DNA from: Citricoccus alkalitolerans
GTDB taxonomy: Bacteria; Actinomycetota; Actinomycetes; Actinomycetales; Micrococcaceae
Direction of reading: 5' to 3'
Assembly: GCF_039528175.1 (NCBI RefSeq)
Contig: NZ_BAAALH010000002.1
Coordinates: 124,001-188,000 of the forward strand
Length of the DNA: 64,000 nucleotides
In this document: one piece after another, positions 25,321 to 33,220 of the stretch
Layout of the letters: each line of letters starts with the position of its first letter
Numbering within the stretch: the stretch's first letter is position 1
Notes under the pieces: model-generated
Databases searched by the model: none
Seen by the model: only the letters and a program-made list of their open reading frames with translations
Told to the model about the DNA's origin: nothing
Program-made: the position numbers and the translations under genes

Positions 25321-26261
25321 CCGCCCTCGGTGCATCCTCTTCCGTGGCTGGCCGGTACACCCGGGGCGGCGAGGGCCAGCGCCCTCCGCGCCTCGTCGCC
25401 GTGCCCGCTTCCGGGGCAACCCTCCCACCGCCGCAGCGCGGGCCGGCCGCGGACCATCCGCGGCGGTCCGTCCTCGGCCGCCTGCACCGGCTGCTTGCCG
25501 CCTTCGACCACGAGCACCCGCACCTGACCCTGTCCGATCTGAGCCGACGTTCCGGGCTGCCGCTGACCACCACCCACCGCATGGTCGGCGAGCTGCTGTC
25601 CCTGGGGATGCTCGACCGCAATGACGAGGATCTGCTGTGCATCGGCGTGGATCTCTGGAACTTCGGCCTGCTGGCGCCCAAGACCCACGGCTTGCAACGG
25701 GTGGCCCTGCCCTTCATGCAGGACCTCTACTCCACCACGGGATTCCCCGTCCATCTCGGTATCCCGGACGGGCAGCAGATCACCACCGTGGAAAGCTTGC
25801 GGCCCCGCGGTCCGGGCAATGAGCGTCCTCGCATCGGCCAACGGGACCCCTACCATGTGGTAGCGGTGGGCATGGCCCTGCTGGCCTTCCAGGACCCGGG
25901 CACCCAACAGCGGTACCTCGCCCGGCTGGAGGAGCGGCAGTGCACCGGTGCCGATGCTGCCGGCGCCGTCCGGGCGGCCCTGGCTGAGACGCGGACCGCC
26001 GGGTACTCGGTCAACAACAACAGAACCTTCCCTCGCGTCGGCATCGGGGCACCGATCCTGGACCGCCAGGGCCGGCCGGTGGCCGCCATCTCCATCGTGG
26101 TCCCCGAGGGGACCTCCAACACCCCCTACGGGCTGCTCGTCCGGAGCACTGCGCGCTCCATCCAGCGCACGGCCCTGGAACAGCACATCCCCCTGCCAGC
26201 CGAGGCCGGCACCGGCCAGACCCGCAGCACTGCAACCGACTCCGGAGGAGATCACTCATGA
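25317..26261 (+). CDS. IclR-family regulator embedded in an ABC operon
   Basis: A 314-residue protein. An N-terminal Pro/Arg-rich extension of about 50 residues precedes the winged helix (LTLSDLSRRSGLPLTTTHRM), followed by an IclR effector domain (residues 120-290). It overlaps the permease stop and the binding-protein start by 4 nt each, so a regulator is co-translated with its transporter. The TTCCG-N5-CGGAA site in front of this operon is a candidate target. It is related in its DNA-binding segment to the IclR proteins at 51721 and 52673. Confidence 0.84.
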   Translation: MTALGASSSVAGRYTRGGEGQRPPRLVAVPASGATLPPPQRGPAADHPRRSVLGRLHRLLAAFDHEHPHLTLSDLSRRSGLPLTTTHRMVGELLSLGMLDRNDEDLLCIGVDLWNFGLLAPKTHGLQRVALPFMQDLYSTTGFPVHLGIPDGQQITTVESLRPRGPGNERPRIGQRDPYHVVAVGMALLAFQDPGTQQRYLARLEERQCTGADAAGAVRAALAETRTAGYSVNNNRTFPRVGIGAPILDRQGRPVAAISIVVPEGTSNTPYGLLVRSTARSIQRTALEQHIPLPAEAGTGQTRSTATDSGGDHS

Positions 26262-27385
26262 CCAGGCCCGCCATCCCGACCCCTCGCCCCCCTTCTTCGC
26301 AGGGACCACTCCGAAGCGATTCCGGGCTGCTCGGTCGCGGCCTCAGCAGGCGTACCCTCTTCCGCGGCTTCGGCGCCGGAGTCCTGGCCGTGGCCGGGGC
26401 CGGCGCCCTGGCCTCCTGCGGCGCCGAGGCAGGCGGCACGGGCGGCGGCGGAGAGGCTTCCCTGGGCGAGGTGACCTACATCAGCTTCCTGCCGTTCGAG
26501 ACCCTGTCCTTCGCCGCCGAGATGCTGGCCATGGCCGCAGGCCATGATGCCGCCCATGGCATCGACCTCAGCTACGAGGTGGCACGAGGCACCTCGCCGT
26601 CTCTGCAGGCGATGATCGCCGGTTCCGGCCTCGTGGCCCGCTGCAACACGGTGGACCTGGCCATGGCACGAGCCCAGGGACAGAACGTGGTGAACATCGC
26701 CACCATCGCCCGGGGACCGGCCCAGCGCATCAACTTCTCGAAGGAGCGCCCCATCACCGCAGCGGAGGACATGGTGGGCATGACCATCGGCATCCCCTCC
26801 GAGGGCGGAAGCACGGAGAACAACCTCCGCCTGACCCTGGAGAACGCCGGCGTGGACTCCGAGCAGGTCAACCTCCAGGTGGTCACGGACAATCCAGCGT
26901 CCTGGGAGATGATCCAACGCGGGCAGATCGACGGCTACATCTCCAGTCCGGACCAGAGCTTCCTCCTGCTGGACATGCAGGAGGGCGCCGACGCCATCGT
27001 GCTCGGAGACCTCTCCCCTGTCATCTCCGACCGCCAGTACTTCGTCACCACCGATCAGCACATCCAGGAGAAGCCGGACCAGCTCCGTGCCTTCCTGGCC
27101 TCGCTGCAGGACGCGGTGACCTTCATGGTGGACGACGCGGATCGGACCAAGACCCTCGACGCGCTGCGGGAGGAGAACTCCTTCGCCAGCCTGGACAACG
27201 ACGCGGTGGCACGCTCCGCCCTGGACGTGCAGGTCCAGAACTTCGTCAATGATGAGGAACCGGATCCGCTGGTCACCGATGAGGAGATCTGGCTCGCCTC
27301 CATCGAGGAACTGGTCACCACGGGCCGCATCGAGCCGGCGGACTCCCCGGAGTCCTGGATGACCAACGACCTCCTGCCCGCCTGA
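26258..27385 (+). CDS. ABC transporter substrate-binding lipoprotein with a Tat-type leader
   Basis: A 375-residue NMT1-like binding protein. The leader contains a twin-arginine motif (LSRRTLFRGFGAG, near residues 29-41) followed by a hydrophobic stretch and a lipobox (ALASC), so it is probably exported folded by Tat and then lipidated. The body has YISFLPFETLSFAAEMLAMA and WEMIQRGQIDGYISSPDQ. GGAGGAG precedes the ATG, which overlaps the IclR stop. The ligand is unknown. Confidence 0.86.
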   Translation: MTRPAIPTPRPPSSQGPLRSDSGLLGRGLSRRTLFRGFGAGVLAVAGAGALASCGAEAGGTGGGGEASLGEVTYISFLPFETLSFAAEMLAMAAGHDAAHGIDLSYEVARGTSPSLQAMIAGSGLVARCNTVDLAMARAQGQNVVNIATIARGPAQRINFSKERPITAAEDMVGMTIGIPSEGGSTENNLRLTLENAGVDSEQVNLQVVTDNPASWEMIQRGQIDGYISSPDQSFLLLDMQEGADAIVLGDLSPVISDRQYFVTTDQHIQEKPDQLRAFLASLQDAVTFMVDDADRTKTLDALREENSFASLDNDAVARSALDVQVQNFVNDEEPDPLVTDEEIWLASIEELVTTGRIEPADSPESWMTNDLLPA

Positions 27386-27412
27386 CTCGCCTACGGTCCA
27401 TCGCCTCACCGC

Positions 27413-27459
27413 CCGCAGCACGATGCCCCGTCCTCAACGGACGGGGCATCATGCTGCGG
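27413..27459. terminator. Strong bidirectional hairpin terminator
   Basis: A 21-bp stem with one mismatch (27413-27433 pairing with 27439-27459) and a 5-nt loop TCAAC lies between the convergent ends of the ABC operon and the small CxxC protein gene. The core is GATGCCCCGTCC / GGACGGGGCATC. Confidence 0.75.
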
Positions 27460-27476
27460 AGGCTGGCGAGTGGGAG

Positions 27477-27764
27477 TCAGTGGCCGCTCGGCAAGGTCAC
27501 CGATCCGACCGTGTACGGTGTCCCCGCGAGTTGCTTCTGGAGGATGGCCTCCATGACCGGCGCCGGGGACAGACAGTCGGCGCAGGCCTCCGGGCCCGCT
27601 TCGATGGTGACGGCGAGCCGGGTTCCAGCTTCAGAGGCTGGGTCAGAGGCTGAGTCGGGGGCCTGAGTCCAGAGGAGCTGATAGCCGTCGCTGGCCATCA
27701 TGACCCGGACGTCGGCCAACGCCGCATCGATGACCAGTGCCTCAGGTCCAGTGGTGGTAGCCAT
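27477..27764 (-). CDS. Small CxxC protein linked to a UGSC-family pair
   Basis: A 95-residue protein with no recognised family. Its second half resembles the 80-residue protein at 29681-29923: a DGYxL block, then a GxRLxxxI segment and C61-A-D-C64-L followed by a helix (VMEAILQKQL). A paired Cys motif before a helix recalls NifU-type Fe-S or thiol-redox domains, but this is only a resemblance. It lies 46 nt downstream of the partner gene and is the last gene of the UGSC-family/partner operon. Confidence 0.68.
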   Translation of the reverse strand: MATTTGPEALVIDAALADVRVMMASDGYQLLWTQAPDSASDPASEAGTRLAVTIEAGPEACADCLSPAPVMEAILQKQLAGTPYTVGSVTLPSGH

Positions 27765-27810
27765 CAGGGGCTCCCTTCTCCGGCCGGTTCCGGCCGATGT
27801 TCCCGCTTGG

Positions 27811-28935
27811 TCAAGGTGTCCGGTATTCGATGGCGTGGAAGGAGGAGGGCCGCAGCCGTGGGTTCAGCCCGAAGACCTCGACGACAGCGGAGACGCCGGC
27901 GTTGTTGGCTCCCGCCACCACGATCTGGACTGATTCCGGGGCGGCCAGGGCCGGCACCCGGTCCGGGGTCCGCGACCCCTGTGCGGTGTCCGCAATCGCA
28001 TCCGGATGGCCGGTCGCCAGCCGCCACCGGGCGTGGTGCGAGATGGCGTCCTTGCCCACCCGGCCCAGATCCTCCCGGCTCCGGTAGGCATGCTCGAAGA
28101 TGAACTGGCGCAGTTGGTCCTTGTCCCAGCCGGCCCCGGCGAAGACCTGAGCGTGTTCCGGGCTCAGCACCAGCAGGGCGTTGGTGTACTCGTGGATGAA
28201 GGCACCCGTGCGGGTGATCGAATCCGTGAAGTCCAGGGCCAGCTGTTCGGCCTCCTGGGTGTGTCGGGCCTCGATGTGCATGACCGAGCGGATCACGAAC
28301 GAGGTGACCACATCGTCGTCCTCGGCGAAGCCGTACTCCGTGTGCAGGGAGGGCCAGGGACTCTGTTCCTGGTTCTCTCCGATGACGGCGGTGTACTTCG
28401 CGGGGGTGGCCTGGGTGGCCTGGTCCAACTGGTGCGGCCGGAGTCCGAAGACGTTGATCAGGGCCAGCCTGATGGCCCGTCCGATCGTGGCATTGGCCCG
28501 GTGCCCCGAGCCGAAGATGTTGCCGCGGGAGTTGACGTCCAGCCGTTCCCGGACGGAGCCGTTCACCACGGTGAAGGGGGCTGTGCCAGTGGTCGACTGC
28601 CAGATTCCCTTGCGCGGGTTGGGCTCTTGGGCGATGCCCTTCCATGCCGCCACCACCACGGGGAAGTACTCGGGCCGGCAGCCGGCCAGGGCCGCGTTGA
28701 TGGCCGCATAGCGGACCGTCAGCTCCCGGTTCAGGTGCGGGGTGGCGAACAGGACCTCGTCCGCGTCCAGCGGCGAGGTGGCCAGGAACTCCTCGACGAT
28801 CGACTCACTCACGGGCACCACGGGCAGTCCGTCCGTCCACCCGTTCTCCTGGTACCGCTCCAGCACGTCCCGGATGCCCCGGGCGTCGGCCTCCAGCGTC
28901 AGCTCGCTCCGGGTCTCCACCAAGGGGCCGTTCAC
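27811..28935 (-). CDS. Unknown UGSC-associated protein (GWTDGLPVVP family), copy 1
   Basis: A 374-residue soluble protein of unknown function. The N-terminal motif GWTDGLPVVP (residues 32-41) and a central AGCRPEYFPVV (Cys86) are shared with a second copy at 41393-42514. Also shared are a PxxxVNG segment near residue 124 and N-A-T-IGRAIRL...G-LRPH near residue 150. No cofactor motif was identified. It overlaps the stop of the UGSC-family gene by 4 nt, and the same gene order and overlap occur at the second locus, so the two proteins probably form one complex. Cys86 is the only cysteine I see conserved between the copies. Confidence 0.78.
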   Translation of the reverse strand: MNGPLVETRSELTLEADARGIRDVLERYQENGWTDGLPVVPVSESIVEEFLATSPLDADEVLFATPHLNRELTVRYAAINAALAGCRPEYFPVVVAAWKGIAQEPNPRKGIWQSTTGTAPFTVVNGSVRERLDVNSRGNIFGSGHRANATIGRAIRLALINVFGLRPHQLDQATQATPAKYTAVIGENQEQSPWPSLHTEYGFAEDDDVVTSFVIRSVMHIEARHTQEAEQLALDFTDSITRTGAFIHEYTNALLVLSPEHAQVFAGAGWDKDQLRQFIFEHAYRSREDLGRVGKDAISHHARWRLATGHPDAIADTAQGSRTPDRVPALAAPESVQIVVAGANNAGVSAVVEVFGLNPRLRPSSFHAIEYRTP

Positions 28936-29477
28936 GCGATCACCTCCGCGCCGAGAATGCGCTCCACGCCGGCCATGAGCTCATCCGCACGGCCTTTCAG
29001 CTCCTCCGCTGACAGGCTAGCGATGGGATGGGTCGCGGCCAGGAAGTCATAGCCTGGGAAACCCTGGAGTGCGGCCATGGCCTGGCCGGACATCAGGAAG
29101 GAGTCGCTGACGATGCTGACGGCCGGCAGTCCGTGCCGTTCGAAGATGATGCCGTCCATCACTGTCGCCGCACTGCACGAACCGCAGTCTCCGACGGCGG
29201 TCACCACCAGGTCGCAGTCCCGGACGATCTCTTCCCGCAGCTCGTCCTTCACCGGCGTGCCGAAGTAGTCCTTGGTGTACATCGTCACCGAGCCGATGCC
29301 GTGGCGCTGGCGCAACTCATCGCCGATGGCCTCCAGCAGGGTGGTGGCATTGGGCTTGGTGTTGTCCAGCAGGGCGACTCTCAGGCCGGCCAGGGTGCCG
29401 GGCCTGGGTGAGAGGGTCATGTCGCTGGCGCGCTCGGAAGCGCCTGTGGGGTCGATCAACACTTCCGTGGTGGTCAT
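28932..29477 (-). CDS. UGSC-family (seleno)protein homologue with a CGSC motif, copy 1
   Basis: A 181-residue cytoplasmic protein. The motif GDCGSCSAAT (Cys98 and Cys101) matches the UGSC protein family, in which some members carry selenocysteine at the first position. Here codon 29184-29186 is TGC, so this is the cysteine form. An N-terminal LLDNTKPNA block and a C-terminal HPIASL block are shared with the copy at 42511-43092. The biochemical function of the family is, to my knowledge, unassigned; a thiol-redox or reductase role is inferred from the CxxC. The start at MTTTEV is supported by GGAG upstream. Confidence 0.8.
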   Translation of the reverse strand: MTTTEVLIDPTGASERASDMTLSPRPGTLAGLRVALLDNTKPNATTLLEAIGDELRQRHGIGSVTMYTKDYFGTPVKDELREEIVRDCDLVVTAVGDCGSCSAATVMDGIIFERHGLPAVSIVSDSFLMSGQAMAALQGFPGYDFLAATHPIASLSAEELKGRADELMAGVERILGAEVIA

Positions 29478-29548
29478 GTCCGGTTCTCCGTTTCCTACTC
29501 GTGGTGCTCCACACACAACCAGCCCGCTCCCGCCTGCTCAACGAGAAC

Positions 29549-29563
29549 TTCCGGTGATCGGAA
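29549..29563. promoter_or_regulatory. TTCCG-N5-CGGAA operator upstream of the UGSC-family operon
   Basis: TTCCGGTGATCGGAA, a perfect inverted repeat (6-5-6 when extended to 29548-29564). It lies 72 bases upstream of the UGSC-family start in the divergent interval with the 80-residue CxxC protein. Confidence 0.6.
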
Positions 29564-29576
29564 GGGCGGACCGGTG

Positions 29577-29591
29577 TTCCGCGCAGTGGAA
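29577..29591. promoter_or_regulatory. Second TTCCG-type operator in the UGSC-family divergent promoter
   Basis: TTCCGCGCAGTGGAA differs from the consensus at one base. It is 28 bp from the first site, close to three helical turns, which suits cooperative binding of an IclR-type tetramer. Confidence 0.5.
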
Positions 29592-29680
29592 GGACCGCCC
29601 GGGCCCGGGCGGTCCGATGCCCACAATTGAGCTCACACGACTCGCTGGAGCCTCGGCTCCCACCACCCCATGGAGGAACC

Positions 29681-29923
29681 ATGACCGCTCAGCCCCTCGA
29701 CGACCTGCGCCAGACCCTGGCCGCGGACGGCTACATCCTGACGATCGACGACTCTGGCGAACGGCTCGACGCCCGCATCCGTGCTGAGGACGGGGTCTGC
29801 GGGGACTGCCTGGTACCGAAGAACCTGATGGCCGCCATGATCTCCAACGCCACCGGTGCGGCCGCAGAATCGATCGACATCACCTACCCCACGGAGATCG
29901 GCGACGACGGCCAGCTCGTCTGA
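29681..29923 (+). CDS. Small CxxC protein, divergent paralogue
   Basis: An 80-residue acidic protein with C40-G-D-C43-L followed by a helix (LMAAMISNAT) and a DGYIL block, paralogous to 27477-27764. It is divergent from the UGSC-family operon across two TTCCG-type operators. GGAGG lies four bases before the ATG. A strong hairpin follows it. No family name is known to me; a small redox or metal-cluster partner of the UGSC-family/partner pair is a reasonable guess. Confidence 0.68.
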   Translation: MTAQPLDDLRQTLAADGYILTIDDSGERLDARIRAEDGVCGDCLVPKNLMAAMISNATGAAAESIDITYPTEIGDDGQLV

Positions 29924-29967
29924 ACACCCAACGCAACTCCGCGGTACCCTCGCCCATCACGAGGAAA

Positions 29968-30045
29968 CACGGAAGCGGGTCCGGAAACNNNNNNNNNNNN
30001 NNNNNNNNNNNNNNNNNNNNNNNNNTTTCCGGACCCGCTTCCGTG
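29968..30045. terminator. 20-bp hairpin with an assembly gap in its loop
   Basis: CACGGAAGCGGGTCCGGAAA (29968-29987) is inverted exactly at 30026-30045, with a run of 37 N between. It lies between convergent genes. A strong terminator stem that stopped sequencing is the likely cause of the gap; the true loop length is unknown. Confidence 0.6.
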
Positions 30046-30087
30046 CTGGCCGCCCGGTCGGCGACGAGATCGCTCAGCGGCCGGACG

Positions 30088-31878
30088 TCACTGCTCCACC
30101 CACACCCGGTCGTACAGGACCCCGCTGTTCACCACGAGGGCTGGGATCGGCGTGGTGAGTCCGGGGCCGTGGACCCCTTCGCGAACCACCTGGGCCGGCG
30201 AGAAGGCCATACCAAACGGGCCATACGCTTCATCCGAGATCTTCTTCGCGGCCTCCTTGTACAGTTCACCGCGCTCCTCCTGATCCACGGTGGCGGACGC
30301 GTCCAGCAGCAGATCGTCCAGCTCGGTGTTGAGACCCTTCTCCAGAGCTTCGGTCGCGGTCTCGGCTCCCTCCGGCAACGGGGTACCACTGAACGGAGAG
30401 GTGGAGCCGAAACGCACCGCCACCCCGATACCCGCAGCCGGCTCCCACGCGCCGGCAGTCTGCAGCATGGACTCCCACTCGCCACTGGTGAACTTGGTGA
30501 TCACGTCACCGAGGGGCTTGGAGTCGATCGTGACGTCGATGCCGGCCTCCTGCCATTGGGTCTGCAGGGCGGTGGTGACCTGGCGAGCGGTCACGATGTC
30601 CGTGGTGCCGAGCTCCACCGTCAGGCCGCCGATCTCCTCGACCAGCTCCTTGGCCTTCTCCAAGTCATAGGTGCGGTACCCCTCGACCTCCGGCTGGTGG
30701 AACAGACCGCCGGACGCGGTGAAGGACTGCGACATGTCACCTTGCCCGCCGAAGAGTCCCTCGTTGATGGACTCGAAGTCCGTGGCGTAGTAGATCGCCT
30801 CCCGGGCCTTCTTGTCATCGAACGGCGCCGTGCGGGTGTTCAACTGGATCACGTAGGGCGACGTCGGCGCACCCAGCGTCGTGGTCAGCTGTGGGTTGTC
30901 CTGTGCCTGCTCGATCAGGGTTACCGAGCTCAAGCCCTCGATCGCATCGCCTTGACCGGCCTGCAGGGTCTGGTAGAGCACTTGGTCTCCGCCCACGGAC
31001 TGGAAGGAGAGCTCGTCCAGATACGGCAGGCCGTCCCTGAAGTAGTCCTCGTTCTTCTTCAGATCCAGCCGCTCGGAGAGTTTGTTCGCCTCCACCGTGA
31101 ACGGACCGGCCCCGACGGGGGCGCGGCTGAATTCTTCGGCCCCCATCTCCTTGTAGGCGGTCGGGGAAGCAATGGCGTTCAGGCTCGTGGCAGGCAAGGC
31201 GTTGACGAAGGCACCGTTGGGCACGGAGAAGTGGATCTCGAAAGTCAGGTCATCGACCGCCTGGATGGCTCCGAGCCGTTGTTCAATCACAGTCGTGTCC
31301 ACATCTTCGGGGAGTGCCGCATAGAGGTCGTCCAGGAACTGCTGATCCAGGTCCGGCATCTCGCGTTCAAGATCCAATTCCAATTGCGGTGCACCCGTGC
31401 TGCCGGAGCTCAGGGCCCGGATCCAGTTCCACACCACGGCGTCGGCATTCAGAGATGTGCCGTCCGAAAACGTGATGCCCTCCCGCAGCTTCACGGTCAA
31501 GGTCAGCCCATCGTCCGAGTATTCATAGCTCTCCGCCTGGTTCGGGACGATCTCGGCGTTCTCCCCGTTCTCGTCGGCTTCCAGCGTGAACAGGCCCCCG
31601 AAGATGGCGGTGCTCTGGGGCATATTGGCGCCCACGGTATTGGAGGTGGCGGGGTCGAGGCCGGTGGACCAGCCTCCGGCGAAGCCGGCGTCCAGCAGGA
31701 CGGTCAGTTCACCGCCGGCCTGAGGCTCGCCCACCTCGGCAGCGGCTTCGGTGGCTCCGCCTTCCGCGTCGGGCTCTCCTCCACCACAACCAGCGAGGAC
31801 GAGGCTGAGACTGGCCGCCAAGGCCAGGGTGCCGAGGATCCCGCGGCGCGGGCCCTTCTGGCGGGATGTGGTATTCAT
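30088..31878 (-). CDS. Peptide/nickel-type ABC binding lipoprotein (DppA/OppA family), copy 1
   Basis: A 596-residue SBP_bac_5 protein. The leader ends with the lipobox VLAGC near residue 34. The SBP_bac_5 pattern is present (LTLTVKLREGITFSDG and TRTAPFDDKKAREAIYYATD). GGGAG precedes the ATG. It is paralogous to the binding protein at 36309-38093, with a nearly identical central segment. It has its own promoter with a CRP-like site and a TTCCG-like element, downstream of the importer operon. The ligand could be a peptide or another solute. Confidence 0.88.
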   Translation of the reverse strand: MNTTSRQKGPRRGILGTLALAASLSLVLAGCGGGEPDAEGGATEAAAEVGEPQAGGELTVLLDAGFAGGWSTGLDPATSNTVGANMPQSTAIFGGLFTLEADENGENAEIVPNQAESYEYSDDGLTLTVKLREGITFSDGTSLNADAVVWNWIRALSSGSTGAPQLELDLEREMPDLDQQFLDDLYAALPEDVDTTVIEQRLGAIQAVDDLTFEIHFSVPNGAFVNALPATSLNAIASPTAYKEMGAEEFSRAPVGAGPFTVEANKLSERLDLKKNEDYFRDGLPYLDELSFQSVGGDQVLYQTLQAGQGDAIEGLSSVTLIEQAQDNPQLTTTLGAPTSPYVIQLNTRTAPFDDKKAREAIYYATDFESINEGLFGGQGDMSQSFTASGGLFHQPEVEGYRTYDLEKAKELVEEIGGLTVELGTTDIVTARQVTTALQTQWQEAGIDVTIDSKPLGDVITKFTSGEWESMLQTAGAWEPAAGIGVAVRFGSTSPFSGTPLPEGAETATEALEKGLNTELDDLLLDASATVDQEERGELYKEAAKKISDEAYGPFGMAFSPAQVVREGVHGPGLTTPIPALVVNSGVLYDRVWVEQ

Positions 31879-31916
31879 GACGACTCCCAAGAGGACGGTG
31901 ATGGAGGATCTACCGA

Positions 31917-31932
31917 CGTGACTTGCGTCACA
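31917..31932. promoter_or_regulatory. CRP/GlxR-like site upstream of binding protein copy 1
   Basis: CGTGACTTGCGTCACA fits TGTGA-N6-TCACA with one mismatch and is 38 bases upstream of the start codon. Confidence 0.5.
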
Positions 31933-31980
31933 TCCGCTTCACGGAAGTCTGTCCCAGGTGGCCGGCAGCTACCATGCACC

Positions 31981-31995
31981 TTCCATCCGGCGAAA
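31981..31995. promoter_or_regulatory. Degenerate TTCCG-type operator upstream of binding protein copy 1
   Basis: TTCCATCCGGCGAAA has two mismatches to TTCCG-N5-CGGAA. Its placement about 64 bases upstream of a CRP-like site is the same as in the copy-2 promoter. Confidence 0.35.
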
Positions 31996-32023
31996 GGCGC
32001 TCACGATAGTTGTTCCGGAAAAC

Positions 32024-32061
32024 GATGAACCCCGGCGTACCGCAGTACACCGGGGTTCATC
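32024..32061 (-). terminator. Hairpin terminator after the dipeptide-type ABC operon
   Basis: GATGAACCCCGG (32024-32035) is inverted exactly at 32050-32061, with a 14-nt loop. It lies 26 bases beyond the stop of the last ATPase gene and separates the importer operon from the downstream binding protein. Confidence 0.7.
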
Positions 32062-32086
32062 CGTCAGCCGTGCAATCTCTGAAGGC

Positions 32087-33220
32087 TCAGGCGTCGACCG
32101 CTTCCGGTGATCGTCCCCCACCCATACCAGCACGGGCCGGATGACCGTTAGTGGGTAATCCCTCGTCATCCAGCGGGAAGTGGCACGCGGCCATCCCGCC
32201 GCCATCACAGGACTCCAGAACGGGTTCCTTCGTCGCACAGATTTCTTGGGCGAACGGGCAGCGGGTGCGGAAGCGGCATCCCGACGGAGGGTCCAGGGGG
32301 CTCGGCACATCTCCTGGGAGCGTGATAGGCCTCTTCGTCACGCCCGTGTCCGGATCCAGCCCAGGGACAGAATCCAGCAGGGCTCGGGTGTATGGATGAC
32401 GCGGGGTCTCGTACAGTCGGTCCGAGGGCGCAATTTCCGCCAACTGCCCGAGGTAGAGCACCCCCACCCGATCACTGACCTGCTTGACGGTCGCCAGGTC
32501 GTGGGCGATGAAGAGATAGGACAGCCCCAGCTCGACCCGCAGCTTCTCGAAGAGGTTGATCACCTGTGCCTGGATGAGCACATCCAAGGAAGAGATCGCC
32601 TCATCGCAGATGATCACGGCTGGGTTCAGCGCGATCGCCCGCGCGATCGCCACTCGTTGCGCCTGCCCGCCGGAGAGTTCCATCGGCCGACGCCTCAGGT
32701 ACACGTCCGGATCCAATCCCACCAACTCCAGCAGCTCCCGGACCTTGGTGCGGCGCTCCGCCCGGCTCAGGTCGCGGTGGCTGTCCAAGGGCTCGGCCAC
32801 CACGTCCTCAATCCGCCAGCGCGGGTTCAGGGAGCTGAAGGGATCCTGGTACACCATCTGGAAGTTCGCCCAGACCTTCTTGAGTTCCTTTCGGCCCAGA
32901 ACGGTCAGATCCTGGTCTCGGAAGATCACCGAGCCCGATTTGGGACGGTCCACCTGGATGATGGCCCGTGCCAGGGTGCTCTTGCCAGAGCCGGTCTCGC
33001 CGACGATCCCCAAGGTCTCACCCGGCATCAGATCGAAGGAGATGTCCGAGACGGCGTGAACCACGCCCTCTTTGACGCCGCCAGGCCCCCGGCTTTCGAA
33101 CTCCTGGACGATGTTCTGCACGGAGAGCATCGGCTCATGGTCAGGATGTGCCGTACCTACCTGTGCCCGATCACCCAGTCCGGTTTTCGCGTCGTCAACT
33201 GCTTGCGCGTGGGAACTCAT
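32087..33220 (-). CDS. ABC transporter ATP-binding protein (DppF/OppF type)
   Basis: A 377-residue ATPase of the oligopeptide/dipeptide class. Walker A GETGSGKST, signature LSGGQAQR, Walker B VIICDEAISSLD and the C-terminal oligo_HPY domain with the cysteine cluster (CRFRTRCPFAQEIC) are present. Its ATG overlaps the DppD-type stop by 4 nt. It is the last gene of the operon binding protein, permease, permease, ATPase, ATPase. Confidence 0.9.
   Translation of the reverse strand: MSSHAQAVDDAKTGLGDRAQVGTAHPDHEPMLSVQNIVQEFESRGPGGVKEGVVHAVSDISFDLMPGETLGIVGETGSGKSTLARAIIQVDRPKSGSVIFRDQDLTVLGRKELKKVWANFQMVYQDPFSSLNPRWRIEDVVAEPLDSHRDLSRAERRTKVRELLELVGLDPDVYLRRRPMELSGGQAQRVAIARAIALNPAVIICDEAISSLDVLIQAQVINLFEKLRVELGLSYLFIAHDLATVKQVSDRVGVLYLGQLAEIAPSDRLYETPRHPYTRALLDSVPGLDPDTGVTKRPITLPGDVPSPLDPPSGCRFRTRCPFAQEICATKEPVLESCDGGGMAACHFPLDDEGLPTNGHPARAGMGGGRSPEAVDA

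Noticed and set aside
30043..32028. A 661-codon open frame opposite the DppA-like gene
   Set aside because: Antisense of a clear SBP_bac_5 lipoprotein; no domain, ribosome-binding site or conserved start.
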